Below the pieces are notes generated by a model, which did not search any database, was not told the origin of the DNA, and saw only the letters and a program-made list of their open reading frames with translations. Of a stretch of DNA of 64,000 nt, positions 28,011-38,406 are shown in pieces. Within the stretch, counting starts at the first letter, position 1. Each line of letters opens with the position of its first letter. The position numbers and the translations under genes were made by a program. This DNA is from Unio delphinus (taxonomy: Eukaryota; Mollusca; Bivalvia; Unionida; Unionidae). Location: contig JAQISU010000097.1 in NCBI GenBank assembly GCA_029339505.1, positions 6,600,001-6,664,000 of the forward strand. The letters are read 5' to 3'.

Positions 28011-28503
28011 TGAGTGACCCGACAAAAGAGCGCACGACACAGCGCCGACAAATGGGCGCAAGACAAAAGAGCTCAATACCAAAAGAGCGCCGAGAAAAGA
28101 GCGCCGATTAAATTATACTAACGAGTAGAGTAGAGATCAAGTAGAGAAGACTCGTTGACGTTGGACGTGTATATATAGTTACAAATTCCTATTTAAGTTC
28201 ACCATGTTCTGCAGTTCTAAAACATTTACAAAATTACAGTATAATAGTTGTACAGAAAAATTACATGGAAACAATGGAGTCACAGAAGGGGAAGATAGTG
28301 TTATTAATTCCTTTTAAGTCATTTTAAGTAATGATTATAATTTAGTTTAACATTTACCTAATTTATGCAGAAGTGATTCTAATTTAAATCGTAATACACT
28401 TAATTTTAATTATTTAAGACTTTCAATTACTGAAATTATGTGCGCATTTTTGTCTTGTGCTCTTTCGTCGGAGCTCTTTTGTCGGTGCTTTTCTGTCTGC
28501 GCG
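28011..28503. repeat. Foldback-like pair of AAAAGAGC-rich arms
   Basis: 28014-28108 is a run of degenerate GACAAAAGAGCGC-type units. 28441-28503 is the same kind of sequence in reverse complement (GCTCTTTTGTCGG). They flank about 330 bp of AT-rich DNA. This looks like the arms of a small non-autonomous foldback element. No target duplication is evident. Confidence 0.45.
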
Positions 28504-29990
28504 GAAGGGTTGAATCCATGTGGTCAACAAAGGCGTCGTAGTCTGCAAAGAGAAGTTCTCTTATAGGTTTTTCCAAGGTCTTCATGTGGGCCTGAAGTCG
28601 CTTTAAGTTGAAGAGGTTGCCATCAGTACGAAATCGGATATAGATGCCAACTACGTCATCAAGGTCGAGTTTGCACCGGATAAGACGATTATATATGTGG
28701 CACTCTGCACTGGGCATCACTCCGGTATGAAGGATATATCTTAAGTCCCTCAGGCGTAATATTATGTAATCGATTAGATGCCATTGCTTTGATCTAGGAT
28801 CCATCCAGGTCGTTTGCACGCTGTCTGTCTGTCTGCGATACGGTGTTTGTGATGGTCAGCTGTAATAATTCTGCGCAAACAATCATGCGCCCATTGTCAC
28901 TGCAGCCACCCACGCAATGTTTCCCAAGAGCGGCTTGCTAGGCTTCTTAGCTTCTGCCCAATCTGTCATTGAAATCTCCAAGGATGATTATTTTGTCTCT
29001 CTCTCTCTGGGAGGTTCTTGTGAAGTCTGCGCAAGTCAGCGTAGAATTGATCTTTTTCAGAAGGATCTGCTTGGAGTGTTGGAGCAAATACACTGAAGGG
29101 TGTGGCGTGTTGTTGGTTCCCTAACGTAAGACGCATGGACATGATGCGATCGGTATGGTCAGTAGGAGAGTATGCTAACTTGGCGGCGATTGAGTCCTTG
29201 ACCATGAAACCGACACCTGAAAGTCGTTTTTCAATCTTTGGTTTTCCTGACCAGTACATGGTGTGTCCAGCGCCGAGTTCTCTCAGACTTCCACACTCTG
29301 AAAGGCGGATTTTTATCACTAAATGCACCAATGTCAACACCAAAGCGAGAGTTCGTGTGCGATTAAGGTAGAGAGTTGTTCTGATCTGTTGCTTTGTTGA
29401 GTCTAGCAATGTTTTGATGTTGAAATAAGCCAGTTTTTAGTATTTTCCGACTATGAAGGCAGGTGGGGCATGCCTTGTTTTTTGTTATGTTTTGACCGTG
29501 TTCGAAGATGCAAGTTGGCTGCGGGAGGTCAATAGGGTTGGGGATAAGGTGACTAGCTTTGGTTAGGCCACCTTTTCCTGGCCCCTCGCCAAGCGGATCT
29601 AGCAGTGCTCTCTCTAGAAAACGCTACTTGGTCACTCATGCTTCTACCGGGTGACGGTTTCGTGTCCGGATCAACATCAGACGACCAAAGGTCTTCGTGG
29701 CTGCACGTATAATTGGGACGTCGGCTTCCAGTGACATAATTCATCTGCCGTTTTCGCCCCTTTTCCATCACTGCAAGGCTTGATAGAGTAGTATATATGT
29801 AGGGGTAGACGTTAACAGTAGACAGAGTACAGTTCCTTCATGCATGAGCAATGGAGCTTGTAGGTGGAGTGCAATCTGCGCAAACTGGCCCCACCCTTTA
29901 AACCTGGGGTTCATCTGCTATGGCCCAGCAAGACAGGACGGCGAGAGCTAGGTCACCTAGCCTTAGGTTTTATATGGGAGTTTCCCTCCC
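28504..29990 (-). pseudogene. LINE 5' fragment with endonuclease domain
   Basis: Minus-strand relative of 5090-6544. It includes the same 5' leader (29560-29990), an N-terminal portion (28966-29409 with GNQQHATPFSVFAPTLQ, QFYADLRRL) and the endonuclease C-terminus (28504-28819 with LIDYIILRLRD and TGVMPSAE), separated by frameshifts. The coding part stops at the foldback arm and no reverse transcriptase follows, so like its relative it lacks the 3' side. Confidence 0.72.
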
Positions 29991-30470
29991 CTAAGTAGAT
30001 AATCAAACCATGACTGAAGTGATCTGCCTTCACTGCTATTTCGAACCACTAAAACAAATGGTGCGCTCTTATTCTGAACGCTTGGACGTTAATCTGAAAA
30101 GAGCTTCAGCCCTAGCCGGTGACTTAATTGTAAAATTCATACGCCTAGTGATGCAGTGTTAATATCACCCACTCAGCGTCGCTTGTCCCGCCAGGGTATG
30201 ACGGGAATTATTCCTTTATGGACGCAGAAATGAGAGATTTGGGAGAAGGATTGGGCCCGAGTACAGCTGCCAGACAACAAAGGTACTACTTCTATCCAAA
30301 GCCCCTGAGGAGACATAATTCAATCAATATGGACTTTGAACTCTTTATGACCTTTGTACTGTAAACGACCTCCCACTGTCGACAACACCCGTGATAGTCT
30401 TGTCTGACATTGCGAAGTTACAGACAAAAATAATACAAAAAGACAAAGATAAATAGAAGAATAGCAATGT
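29991..30470. other. No gene seen; possibly LINE leader
   Basis: About 480 bp of moderate GC between the LINE fragment and element 2. It may be more LINE 5' sequence, but I cannot show that. The last five bases before element 2 (ATATA, 30471-30475) are the left target-site duplicate. Confidence 0.35.
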
Positions 30471-30475
30471 ATATA

Positions 30476-30715
30476 AGCAGCAGAGAGGGTGAATCAGACT
30501 TTTTTTTGGTTATTTTTTATTATACCTTTAAAACGGTACGAATAGACCCTTCTCGCGAAAAAATAAGTCTCCGACCCTTATGATTGTTCGCGTTTTCGTT
30601 GATGAATCATAAAATGTCGCAACGTCGTTGTCACTCACCCTCTCTGCTGCTAAGGTTTACGGTGATTTTAACCGAATATTTGATCAAGTCCGATACGATA
30701 TCGTGTCCTAGGGTC
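30476..30715 (+). repeat. Element 2 left TIR (240 bp)
   Basis: Inverse match of 46479-46708, differing mainly by a short patch after the inner 17-mer (AAGGTTTACGGTGATTTT here). The outer 17-mer is at 30476-30492 and the inverted inner copy at 30635-30651. The innermost part repeats the 3' end of the ATPase gene, beside the penton-like gene. Confidence 0.95.
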
Positions 30716-30740
30716 ATGTAAATCACTACGACGAAAATCA

Positions 30741-32114
30741 CTACGATTTCACAAATAGACTAATTTGTAAAACCTCCTCTTGTAAATCAATCAGATTATT
30801 AGACTGGTCAGTGAGTTTGAAATTAATTCTGGTTAATGAATTATTATGACATTGCATATAGACTGGATTCACCGGGGACTCAATTATTAAAAACCCTGGA
30901 GGAGCTGTTGGTGCAAATGAATACAAAATATATCCCTGCTGAGCTTGATTTGATCGTTCTAAATTTATTTGATAGCTTCCTTCGATCACATCACATACTA
31001 AATTGAGCGCTATCACCGTTGAAATATTCACATTGAACGGAGCAATATGCCTACCACCACCATCTGGGTCATTATTATGTTTGAGGGTTTTTATTTCCGG
31101 TGATGTTGTTTTTTTCCACGCATCATGAATTATTTTAAAACCAACATCGATGGCATCACTGAGAAGTCTTTTTAGTTCTGGTACGTTATATCCTGGTAGT
31201 TTGAATGTTGGGATATCTTCAACGCGGATTTTATAATCTGATGCAAATCCGTCTCTCGATATGGGATTATCTTCATCTAATATATCCTGAATAATTTTTA
31301 AATTAAATATTTCCATATCGTCGATAATTTTGTTGCATGTTTCTACGACGCTGATAAATTCATCTCGGGTGAGAAAGCCGGATTTAAGAGATATTAACAA
31401 CAGCGAAAAATCATTATTTATTGCCTTGAAATTGTCATTGATTTTAAGATCGTGAGCAGTAAGAAATCTCTCTCCCTTATTTATTATATTGTGAAGGACA
31501 TTAAAAAAATCTGTAGTGATTTGGTGATCTTTATAACTTTTTACTGGATTATTGGGTTTTATTCTGTCGGTGATATAATCGGTTTTTTGTGGTTCTGGTA
31601 AATCAATGGTTTTTCCCCCGGGTGGGATTTCAGGCCATCCCAGTACGGTTCTAATAGAACTCTGATAGATATCTACGACGTAACCCTCTGTGCTTATTTC
31701 AATGGCAGATGATAGTGTTGGCTCATGAACTGTTATAGCTATTTTTGATTCTTTTCCAGTAATCGATTTTATTCTACGTTGCAATTCATTATTGATTTGT
31801 TCGATTTGGTATGATCCGGTTGGTATGGAAACAACATTCCAGTCTGGGGTACCGTCTGGTTTATTCTTATTTGCAAATACCAGTGAATTATTGGGTTGTT
31901 GACCACCAAATGATTTTGACCTAATATTTGGCCAACTGTGATACACTCGTAATTTTGCTAGCGCTATCTCCTTCACTGGGACCGGAGAGGGGAAATTCAC
32001 ACTGAATTCTGGATTCGTTGAGGTTATTGAGATCATGCTGGTTTGTACTGGGTTTGTGTTCTCCACTATTTGTTGAAGTAATTCCATCTGTGTTGTCATT
32101 GTTATTATACTCAT
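30741..32114 (-). CDS. Penton-like minor capsid protein, element 2
   Basis: 457 aa, intact, counterpart of the 464-aa protein of element 1. Identity is very high in the first 185 residues and the last 100. The stretch at about 190-230 is replaced by an unrelated-looking one (ITTDFFNVLHNIINKGERF). The gene reads leftward toward the TIR, and its stop lies in a GAAATC/GATTTTC hairpin. Its first codons overlap the run-on of the preceding membrane protein. Confidence 0.55.
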   Translation of the reverse strand: MSIITMTTQMELLQQIVENTNPVQTSMISITSTNPEFSVNFPSPVPVKEIALAKLRVYHSWPNIRSKSFGGQQPNNSLVFANKNKPDGTPDWNVVSIPTGSYQIEQINNELQRRIKSITGKESKIAITVHEPTLSSAIEISTEGYVVDIYQSSIRTVLGWPEIPPGGKTIDLPEPQKTDYITDRIKPNNPVKSYKDHQITTDFFNVLHNIINKGERFLTAHDLKINDNFKAINNDFSLLLISLKSGFLTRDEFISVVETCNKIIDDMEIFNLKIIQDILDEDNPISRDGFASDYKIRVEDIPTFKLPGYNVPELKRLLSDAIDVGFKIIHDAWKKTTSPEIKTLKHNNDPDGGGRHIAPFNVNISTVIALNLVCDVIEGSYQINLERSNQAQQGYILYSFAPTAPPGFLIIESPVNPVYMQCHNNSLTRINFKLTDQSNNLIDLQEEVLQISLFVKS

Positions 32115-32565
32115 GATGTATTTCTAATTTTGACATCGCAGAATTATATATATCTACCATCGCTGAAAACTCACTCTCTGATATAATTGTATCATCGAGC
32201 GATGACGATATCAATGAGGATAATTGCGAGTATGCAGTGGACACAACATGAAATTGAATTATGTAGTCTTGTAGTTTCCGTTGGCTGCATGAGGATATTT
32301 TTTTTGTGATTATTGAAATAATTCCAGCGATTGTTGTTGCCGCAGAAATGCAAATTGGAACAGCTATCGGAGCCATCATTGTCACTGAAGACAGTATAAT
32401 ACCAGCTCCGGTGATTACACCACTCACAGCGTACACAGTAACATCAATTGCGGTAATTCTCCTGCGATATTTTTTAATTTTCATTGCATACTCCTCAGAC
32501 AGGGTTTTGAGTCTAGTTTGATATTCTCTGACCTGATCATAGCGATATTGCGATGATGAAATCAT
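31921..32565 (-). CDS. Two-helix membrane protein with lost stop
   Basis: Residues 1-149 match the membrane protein of element 1 almost exactly. The stop codon there is replaced, so the frame continues for 65 residues (HHEYNNNDNTDG...) through the start of the penton-like gene in another frame. The extension is Asn/Ser-rich and probably an accident. If translated it would still leave the hydrophobic hairpin unchanged. Confidence 0.6.
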   Translation of the reverse strand: MISSSQYRYDQVREYQTRLKTLSEEYAMKIKKYRRRITAIDVTVYAVSGVITGAGIILSSVTMMAPIAVPICISAATTIAGIISIITKKISSCSQRKLQDYIIQFHVVSTAYSQLSSLISSSLDDTIISESEFSAMVDIYNSAMSKLEIHHEYNNNDNTDGITSTNSGEHKPSTNQHDLNNLNESRIQCEFPLSGPSEGDSASKITSVSQLAKY

Positions 32566-32600
32566 TTTTTATTTTAAATGTTCATCATTGAATTGCAGAA

Positions 32601-33521
32601 TTATTTATCGCCAGGTACTTCTGCTACATATTCTATCACCCACGGCATCGTTAATCTAACTGATCTACCTCTAACCACACTTATTTTAAAAAGTACTTCA
32701 ACTGGATTAGATTTAAACATTACCGTGTTAACACCTGTTCCTAAAATTTTATCGGTTAAATCGACACATGTTATATTAAAATGTTCGTTAGCTATGATTG
32801 TAAATCGATAAATTCCCTCAATGTAATTCAAACCACCAAATATGTAACTGAGCGATGGTCCGTCTTTAACCCAATCGAAAATTCCACTAGCTATCGTGTT
32901 CACAACATTTTTAACTTCATCGTTGCGATTCGGCATTTTTACTCTGCGGGCATCTCGAAGTTCTACAAACGATTGTTCGATAGTTTTTAATGTGTATATC
33001 GTTTCAAGGAGGTTAAGTGGTCTTAAATTTTCATCGCTGAAAAATCTTAAATTAAGCAGGTACAATTCATTATTGCGGTCATTGATGACTTTTTGATCAT
33101 CTATAAACGTTTTAATTTCAGCGATAGATGGTGTAATTACAATTGGGGATCCAAAGAACTTATGAATGACATTTCTACGGAAACTATTGTAGTTTCTTAA
33201 ATGATCTTCAAATTCTTTATCGTGGTTTGTAAATCGATCTGTAATCGTCGAAAAAAGTACACCCGGTTTGAGTTTACCTTGATCGGAAAATAACGCGATA
33301 GTATTCTCGATTGCGTTTCGTTGTTTAACTAAAATATCATCCAATGACACATCACTGCTTTTCAATTTACCCTGTTTGTCTTGAAATACAACTATTTCGT
33401 TCGGGTCAACATTTACTAAATTTAACGTCTCAGCGATTTCATCTTTGATTAGTTTTTTTACATTACCGGTTGCAGTGTCATCGGGTTTGGGTTTCAGAAG
33501 TCTTCCCCAAATATCGATCAT
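32601..33521 (-). CDS. Fibre-like spike, element 2
   Basis: 306 aa, intact. The first 47 residues follow element 1 closely. The repeat zone is one 31-aa unit shorter. After ITDRF the sequence departs: a different helical stretch (FRRNVIHKFFGSPIVITPS..., with FRRN still shared) and a different C-terminal beta-rich domain (GIFDWVKDG, GIYRFTIIANEHFNIT). Only GIYR(F/L)T, a following FNI and a final VEFVA/IEYVA-like end remain in common. Position between protease and membrane-protein genes is the same. Confidence 0.6.
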   Translation of the reverse strand: MIDIWGRLLKPKPDDTATGNVKKLIKDEIAETLNLVNVDPNEIVVFQDKQGKLKSSDVSLDDILVKQRNAIENTIALFSDQGKLKPGVLFSTITDRFTNHDKEFEDHLRNYNSFRRNVIHKFFGSPIVITPSIAEIKTFIDDQKVINDRNNELYLLNLRFFSDENLRPLNLLETIYTLKTIEQSFVELRDARRVKMPNRNDEVKNVVNTIASGIFDWVKDGPSLSYIFGGLNYIEGIYRFTIIANEHFNITCVDLTDKILGTGVNTVMFKSNPVEVLFKISVVRGRSVRLTMPWVIEYVAEVPGDK

Positions 33522-33527
33522 GATATT

Positions 33528-33941
33528 TTATACACCATTCTCTAAAAAGCGATTACTAGTGTATTCATTAACGACAATATGAGGTGGTTTTCTAGATGCT
33601 GAAATAGCGTCAAGGACATTTAATACTTCACTGCCGCATATTGGTGGGTCATTGATTTGTTGTGTTGGTAGCGTAGAATACCAAGTCTTCATTGGAAATT
33701 GTTTTATGTAACGCATAAACTCTTTTGGTGGGGCTAATCCATATGAATCAAAATAGACAATCCCACGTGGATCAATAGCGTATGCAACCCGGTGAGTTCC
33801 AGGTCCGGTGATGTTATCGAGATTAATAATACCTGTTTCAGTTTTGTTTGGTTGATGTGGTAATTGATCTTTCATAAAAACACCTCTGAAATTTTTAATC
33901 ACTAGTTTTTTAGCCGCATCCATTAAATCAAAATTGGACAT
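33528..33941 (-). CDS. Adenain-type protease, element 2
   Basis: 137 aa from ATG 33941. Catalytic His, Asp, Gln and Cys are all present, but the residue after the His is Arg (GTHRVAY), where element 1 has Trp. The C-terminus differs (ENGV against ERERVLQ). Activity may be reduced; the change is next to the active site and in a normally bulky position. Confidence 0.82.
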   Translation of the reverse strand: MSNFDLMDAAKKLVIKNFRGVFMKDQLPHQPNKTETGIINLDNITGPGTHRVAYAIDPRGIVYFDSYGLAPPKEFMRYIKQFPMKTWYSTLPTQQINDPPICGSEVLNVLDAISASRKPPHIVVNEYTSNRFLENGV

Positions 33942-33979
33942 TGGAACCATCGAAGATTTGGGAACCATAGGTTCCTCAA

Positions 33980-34503
33980 TTAATAAACCGTTCCTGGTAG
34001 TCTCAGGCCTGATCCGTGAACGGATCTCCCGATGTACCATGAATACGGGGTTCCTGGTAGTCTTAGACCTTTTCCGCTGTACCATGAATACGGGGTTCCT
34101 GGTAGTCTTAGACCCTTTCCCCTTTTTTTATAACCCTGTCCAGTTGCCTTCTTTAGTGCCATTCCTGCTGCAGTACCAACGGCTCCTAACGCTGCCGCTT
34201 TAGCCACCGCTGGGGCTGCTGCTGCAATCAATGCTGGTATTGCAGCTAACAATGGAAATATACCACCCGTTTTCATCATATTTTTAATAGCAGCCGCAGA
34301 AAGAGTAATCTGGACACCTTTTTGGCTGCAAGTGCATCATTGAAATGTTTTATTTGACGAGTTGTCAGCGATAATTTATTTGCACCACCAGTCATTTGAT
34401 TAGGTTTCAACGTGATTGTGGTTCCACATTTTTTAGCCGATTCTGATTGCAATTTTTTGATTTGACCAGGAGTTAACGCAACACTAATAACACTATATGA
34501 CAT
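33980..34503 (-). pseudogene. pX-like core protein with LRLPGT repeats, frameshifted
   Basis: The N-terminal 61 residues match element 1. A run of five A (complement of 34319-34323), against six in element 1, then shifts the frame. The downstream part is open again: the hydrophobic Gly/Ala block, then KKRGKGLRLPGTPYSWYSG, a second GKGLRLPGTPYSWY unit and a last GSGLRLPGTVY. The protein therefore ended in three 13-15-residue repeats, which this copy keeps readable and element 1 does not. Confidence 0.7.
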
Positions 34504-34528
34504 TATACATAATAGATTGATTCTAATG

Positions 34529-34548
34529 GAAAAATCCTTCGGATTTTC
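34529..34548 (-). other. Hairpin after the major capsid gene
   Basis: GAAAATCC-GAA-GGATTTTTC stem-loop at the major capsid stop (minus strand). It has one more GC pair than its element 1 counterpart and a different loop. Confidence 0.55.
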
Positions 34549-34550
34549 AA

Positions 34551-35972
34551 TTACATGTTTTCTACTGGGGCATCTACCACTCTCATTCTTCCTCCAACAC
34601 CTTCAAGTAACATTGATTTATCACTGAGAATGACAGCAACCGCTCTATAATTAGCAACACCACCAGGACGGGTTACACGGGCTCTGAAGTGTATATCAAC
34701 GACAGATTGTCTTGTTAAATCAAGATGTTCCAGTGAAAAGTAATAAATCGGATAGAGGCTTTTGAAATCCCATTGTGATATTTGCAAACCGGTATCCACA
34801 TTTTGATCACGTGCCATAAATGACAACAGGTTATGATAGACACGTGCAATATGATTTTGACCGTAATCAAGTTGCACATCTTCAGATGGTTCCTGCTGTC
34901 CGTTTATTCTCAGCGAGACTTCATTAACACCTAACTGATCAAATATCATATGACTTCGTTCTTGATTACCAACTCGTATAGTATTCTGTAATGCAATAAA
35001 TATATGAAGTGGAGCTGAAACTCCTTGTTTTGATGCCAGGTGCCATGTGAATGTACCATCAACATTGTCTTGTTTAGTATCCGTAGTCACTGATAACCAA
35101 CTCAATAACGACTTTCCTCCTTGGTCCATAAATGATAACAATTTTCCTTCTGCTGTGATTGATGGAGTTAACACTGGCATCCACAATGATAGTTTTGTTA
35201 AAACGACTTTACCATCAGGAACACCAGCATCACGCCATATTGCATCATTATCAGTACCCTTTCGTACAAGCGCTACTGTGTGTTTAGCTCCATAAATAAC
35301 TTTTCGGACGTTTCTACAGAATCCGAATATATGATGCAGTGGAATTGCACATGAAAATTGTCGACGCTGTCCTTGTAATGTTGCTACACGTGTTGCAAAT
35401 CCTAGATTGTAAGTAGTAATAGTATTTATGACATCAAATTCAGCAGCTGGTCTTACATATCCGGCTGGTGCTGGATCAATTGCTGTAGCTCGTGTTGCCT
35501 TGACTCTAGAATACTGGTTGTGTTCAGCGTTATCAGTAATATCCTTTGCAAACATCATAGATGGACCCGCTGATCTTGTATAATCATCAGAATATCTTGC
35601 TAACCCTATGATTGTTGTAGCCACATCAACTTCACGGTCAATGGATTCAATTTCTTTTCCATCAATGAGATATCTAGCGCTTTCAAATAACGCCATGATA
35701 CCGTTATTAACAAAACCAACTCGGGTAGTTGTGCTAATGTCATATGGTGGATCATTATGTGCAGCATCATTTGTTACAAGTTCTCCTTCTACTTCAATAA
35801 ACGCTTCACAAGGCAAAAAGTATTTCCTGGTATCATGAACTTGAAGTTCAATTCGTGATCGGAGATCTGGTTGTACTGCGTGATAAGAATAAAATTGAAA
35901 ATCGCGTACAGAATCATCTTTACGCACTGGGGCATCCATATCAAATGCTGGACCAGGTGACCTTTTGAACAT
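34551..35972 (-). CDS. Major capsid protein, element 2
   Basis: 473 aa, intact. The framework blocks are the same as in element 1. The three variable segments differ in length and content: TNDAAHNDPPYDISTTT near residue 70, a long RATAIDPAPAGYVRPAAEF insert region near 165, and a shorter DAGVPDGKV near 245. Differences restricted to separate segments of a conserved framework are what exposed loops of a capsid protein look like. Confidence 0.75.
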   Translation of the reverse strand: MFKRSPGPAFDMDAPVRKDDSVRDFQFYSYHAVQPDLRSRIELQVHDTRKYFLPCEAFIEVEGELVTNDAAHNDPPYDISTTTRVGFVNNGIMALFESARYLIDGKEIESIDREVDVATTIIGLARYSDDYTRSAGPSMMFAKDITDNAEHNQYSRVKATRATAIDPAPAGYVRPAAEFDVINTITTYNLGFATRVATLQGQRRQFSCAIPLHHIFGFCRNVRKVIYGAKHTVALVRKGTDNDAIWRDAGVPDGKVVLTKLSLWMPVLTPSITAEGKLLSFMDQGGKSLLSWLSVTTDTKQDNVDGTFTWHLASKQGVSAPLHIFIALQNTIRVGNQERSHMIFDQLGVNEVSLRINGQQEPSEDVQLDYGQNHIARVYHNLLSFMARDQNVDTGLQISQWDFKSLYPIYYFSLEHLDLTRQSVVDIHFRARVTRPGGVANYRAVAVILSDKSMLLEGVGGRMRVVDAPVENM

Positions 35973-36018
35973 TTTATTCTATTTATCAGAGTCTAAATCG
36001 GATTTTCCATTTCATCGT

Positions 36019-36037
36019 GAAAAACGCTAGCGTTTTC
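36019..36037 (-). other. Palindrome at the minor capsid stop
   Basis: GAAAACGCTAGCGTTTTTC, with the TAG stop at its centre. A second stem (GGAAAATCC...GATTT, 35995-36008) follows before the major capsid ATG. Confidence 0.5.
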
Positions 36038-36473
36038 GTCGTGGTTTTTTAAAGCCACTTCCTGCTATCATGTTTGCTGTCATGTTATTTTGGTCCTCTT
36101 GATTTACCATCGACGCTAATTTTTCATCTACTGCGTTATTTATAATTTTACTAACACTTGCAGGCATTTCTTCTGTAGATGGCAATGGTACCTGTTTCTT
36201 TTTTCGCCTCACTAATGATGTTATTTTATCCTTCGCAGTTGAAAACGCTTTCCCGGCAAGATCTCCAACAGTACTAATACCCTTATCACGAATAACATCA
36301 ATGGCTTTCATTCCTAGTTGTTTAGCTAACGGCATCACTTTTGGGGCCATTCTTGTAAATAACCCTGCAATGGTATTACCTAAACCATCTCCGTAGTATG
36401 CTCTATAAACTGGAAACCGTGAATTAACTACATAGACGGGGGTTGGTTTATCATGATTGTAGTGTATAATCAT
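36027..36473 (-). CDS. Basic minor capsid protein, intact copy
   Basis: 148 aa. Polar N-terminus, Gly turn, amphipathic helices (MAPKVMPLAKQLGMKAIDVI), a basic RRKKKQV stretch and a C-terminal MIAGSGFKKPRRKR tail. The basic tail and amphipathic body suit an internal protein touching both capsid and DNA. This copy shows that the stop in the element 1 gene is secondary. Confidence 0.62.
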   Translation of the reverse strand: MIIHYNHDKPTPVYVVNSRFPVYRAYYGDGLGNTIAGLFTRMAPKVMPLAKQLGMKAIDVIRDKGISTVGDLAGKAFSTAKDKITSLVRRKKKQVPLPSTEEMPASVSKIINNAVDEKLASMVNQEDQNNMTANMIAGSGFKKPRRKR

Positions 36474-36481
36474 CTTGTTAT

Positions 36482-36497
36482 AAAACTAGTAGTTTTT
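36482..36497 (-). other. Gene-end hairpin
   Basis: AAAACT-ACT-AGTTTT stem just upstream of the minor capsid gene, the counterpart of the element 1 AAAACA/TGTTTT stem. Confidence 0.5.
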
Positions 36498-36507
36498 TAA
36501 TTAGTAA

Positions 36508-37484
36508 TCAATCGCTGTAATAACCATGGGCATCTTTGTGATTTTCAACTAACTCAGCAATGAGTTCTCGATATACATTAATGTCCATGATACCACCGGC
36601 AAATAATCGTCTACAGATATCAGCTGCTTCATTAATTATTTCCGGTGAGTTATTTCCGGCTCGTTTTCCTCCGATGAGGACTTCTAACCGTGATATATCA
36701 CTGAGAATGTTACCAGGACAAGTAACGCTAGTGTTTTCAACTATTCCGCTACCTAAATACTTATCTTCAGTTGACTCCTCTTCATCCTCTTTAACTACTA
36801 TATTCATTTGATTTATTTTACTCAATACTTTGTCTTTAAAACTCTCAAAATCATTGCGGTTATCTTCTGTGATTCTAAATCTACCACGGTTTGCCAAGTA
36901 TACTTTTTTTTATCCAATTCTCGTCGTTTTTTATATACTCTTTATACCCTTTGTTTACAGCTATTTCTCTTTTATCGAGTGCAAAATTCCGCACGGTAAA
37001 GTTAATTAAATTATTGTCATCTTTAAAACTTTTAATTATGTTGTATGCATAGTTTGCAAATATAGTTTGCGGTGAATACATTTTTGCTATAGTAACGTCT
37101 TCTTCCTCTTCTTGTTTTCTTGCAATAGCACCTAGTTCTTCTAGTACTTGCTCTTTTTTTTTGTTGTTGCCGTGAAGTAGCTACTGTATCCACTGGAAGC
37201 GTTTCTAAAGACTTTTTTGTTTGTTTAGTTCTTTTTGCTATTTTTTCTAACACAGGGAGAAAAGTCTCTTCTTGTTTTTTTCCTTGCTCAGAGAGTGTTG
37301 ACACTATCTGTTTCGTTGTTGTAGTTATTGGTTTAAACAACTCTTCAGATCCCGCAGCAAAATCAGTCTGAAGACTCTGTCGTTCTTGCAGTTTATTCCT
37401 GACAGAGTCACGAATTGGTATAAATTTCTTAATTGCATCTAGTCGCTCACGAGCCAATCGGGTCGTTAATGCTTCATTGACCAT
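36508..37484 (-). pseudogene. Late protein with variable centre, frameshifted
   Basis: The N-terminal 60 residues and C-terminal 55 residues (ILSDISRLEVLIGGKRAGNN, then DICRRLFAGGIMDI) match element 1. Between them the sequence is different: a Gln/Lys-rich stretch, YSPQTIFANYAYNIIKSF, and GRFRITEDNRNDFESF. Two A-run frameshifts (near 37155 and 36905 on the complement) break the frame. The centre is replaced rather than slowly diverged. Confidence 0.65.
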
Positions 37485-37998
37485 TATTTGAAATCAGAAA
37501 CCATTTTTCAATTGCAAAACAATTTTTCCCATCGATGATTCCATCCTTAACGGTCCAATTTTTTATTACTGTGAAATATTTTTATTTTTTATCCATTGAT
37601 TTTGCCTGTTTTTGACAGTTTTGGTGGTTTTCAGTTGAAAATCTCAAAGAGATTTTACAGTCAAGTAGTCGATTTTACATGGGATTTTCCATAAGGAAAA
37701 GCTGTTAAAACTCATTTTTGATGATTTTTAGCCATTTTTCATCAATTTTTGCCTGTTTTCAGTGATGTTTGGTCATTTTTCATCGATTTTCATCAAAAAA
37801 CCTCGTAGGGTCAAGCAGTCGATTTTACATGGGATTTTCCATAAGGAAAAGTTCTTAAAAGAACTTTCAAAGCTGTTAGGATTCTATTTTATTTTCGCAG
37901 TGTGAAATATTTTCACTGATTCAATCAAAAAATGACAAAAAAAATGAAAATCTCAAGGAGATTTTACTGTCTGACAAAATCTTTTGAGGGTCGGTCAA
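37485..37998. other. Hairpin-rich non-coding region, element 2
   Basis: Counterpart of 14794-15307, with the same AAAATCTC/GAGATTTT and TTTTCC/GGAAAA stems and the same paired direct repeat (GTCGATTTTACATGGGATTT, near 37667 and 37818). Nearly the whole 510 bp is retained, although it encodes no protein. Confidence 0.7.
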
Positions 37999-38355
37999 TC
38001 AAAATAGTTCATTTTCTTGAATTAACGCTCGTAAGTTTCTAATTTTAGAATTAACTTCCTTTTTCAATTCATATTCGTTACCCAATTCTTTTCGTATTCC
38101 TTCCACGATAGTATATAACGGAACAAACACATCTACTTCACTGGAAAATGCAAGAGAGTCTCGAATAGAATTTTGAATTTTTTTGATGAGTGCATATTTC
38201 TTTGGTAACATATACTTGTTAGTGCTAACTCCGTATTCTATATCCTGAAAATCCGACTTGATTTGATCAGGATTTAACCCATCTGACAATTTAATATCCT
38301 GATTTTTCAATTTTGCAATTTCAACTATGATGCTATTCATATTTTCAGAATTCAT
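37999..38355 (-). CDS. Conserved 118-aa protein, element 2
   Basis: Same length as the element 1 protein with three substitutions. Intact in both although neighbours are broken, so either selection was strong until recently or chance spared it. Function unknown. Confidence 0.65.
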   Translation of the reverse strand: MNSENMNSIIVEIAKLKNQDIKLSDGLNPDQIKSDFQDIEYGVSTNKYMLPKKYALIKKIQNSIRDSLAFSSEVDVFVPLYTIVEGIRKELGNEYELKKEVNSKIRNLRALIQENELF

Positions 38356-38406
38356 ATATGATAATACATATTTCTAATTCATTTTTCAAAAATAAAAGAG
38401 CTGTTA

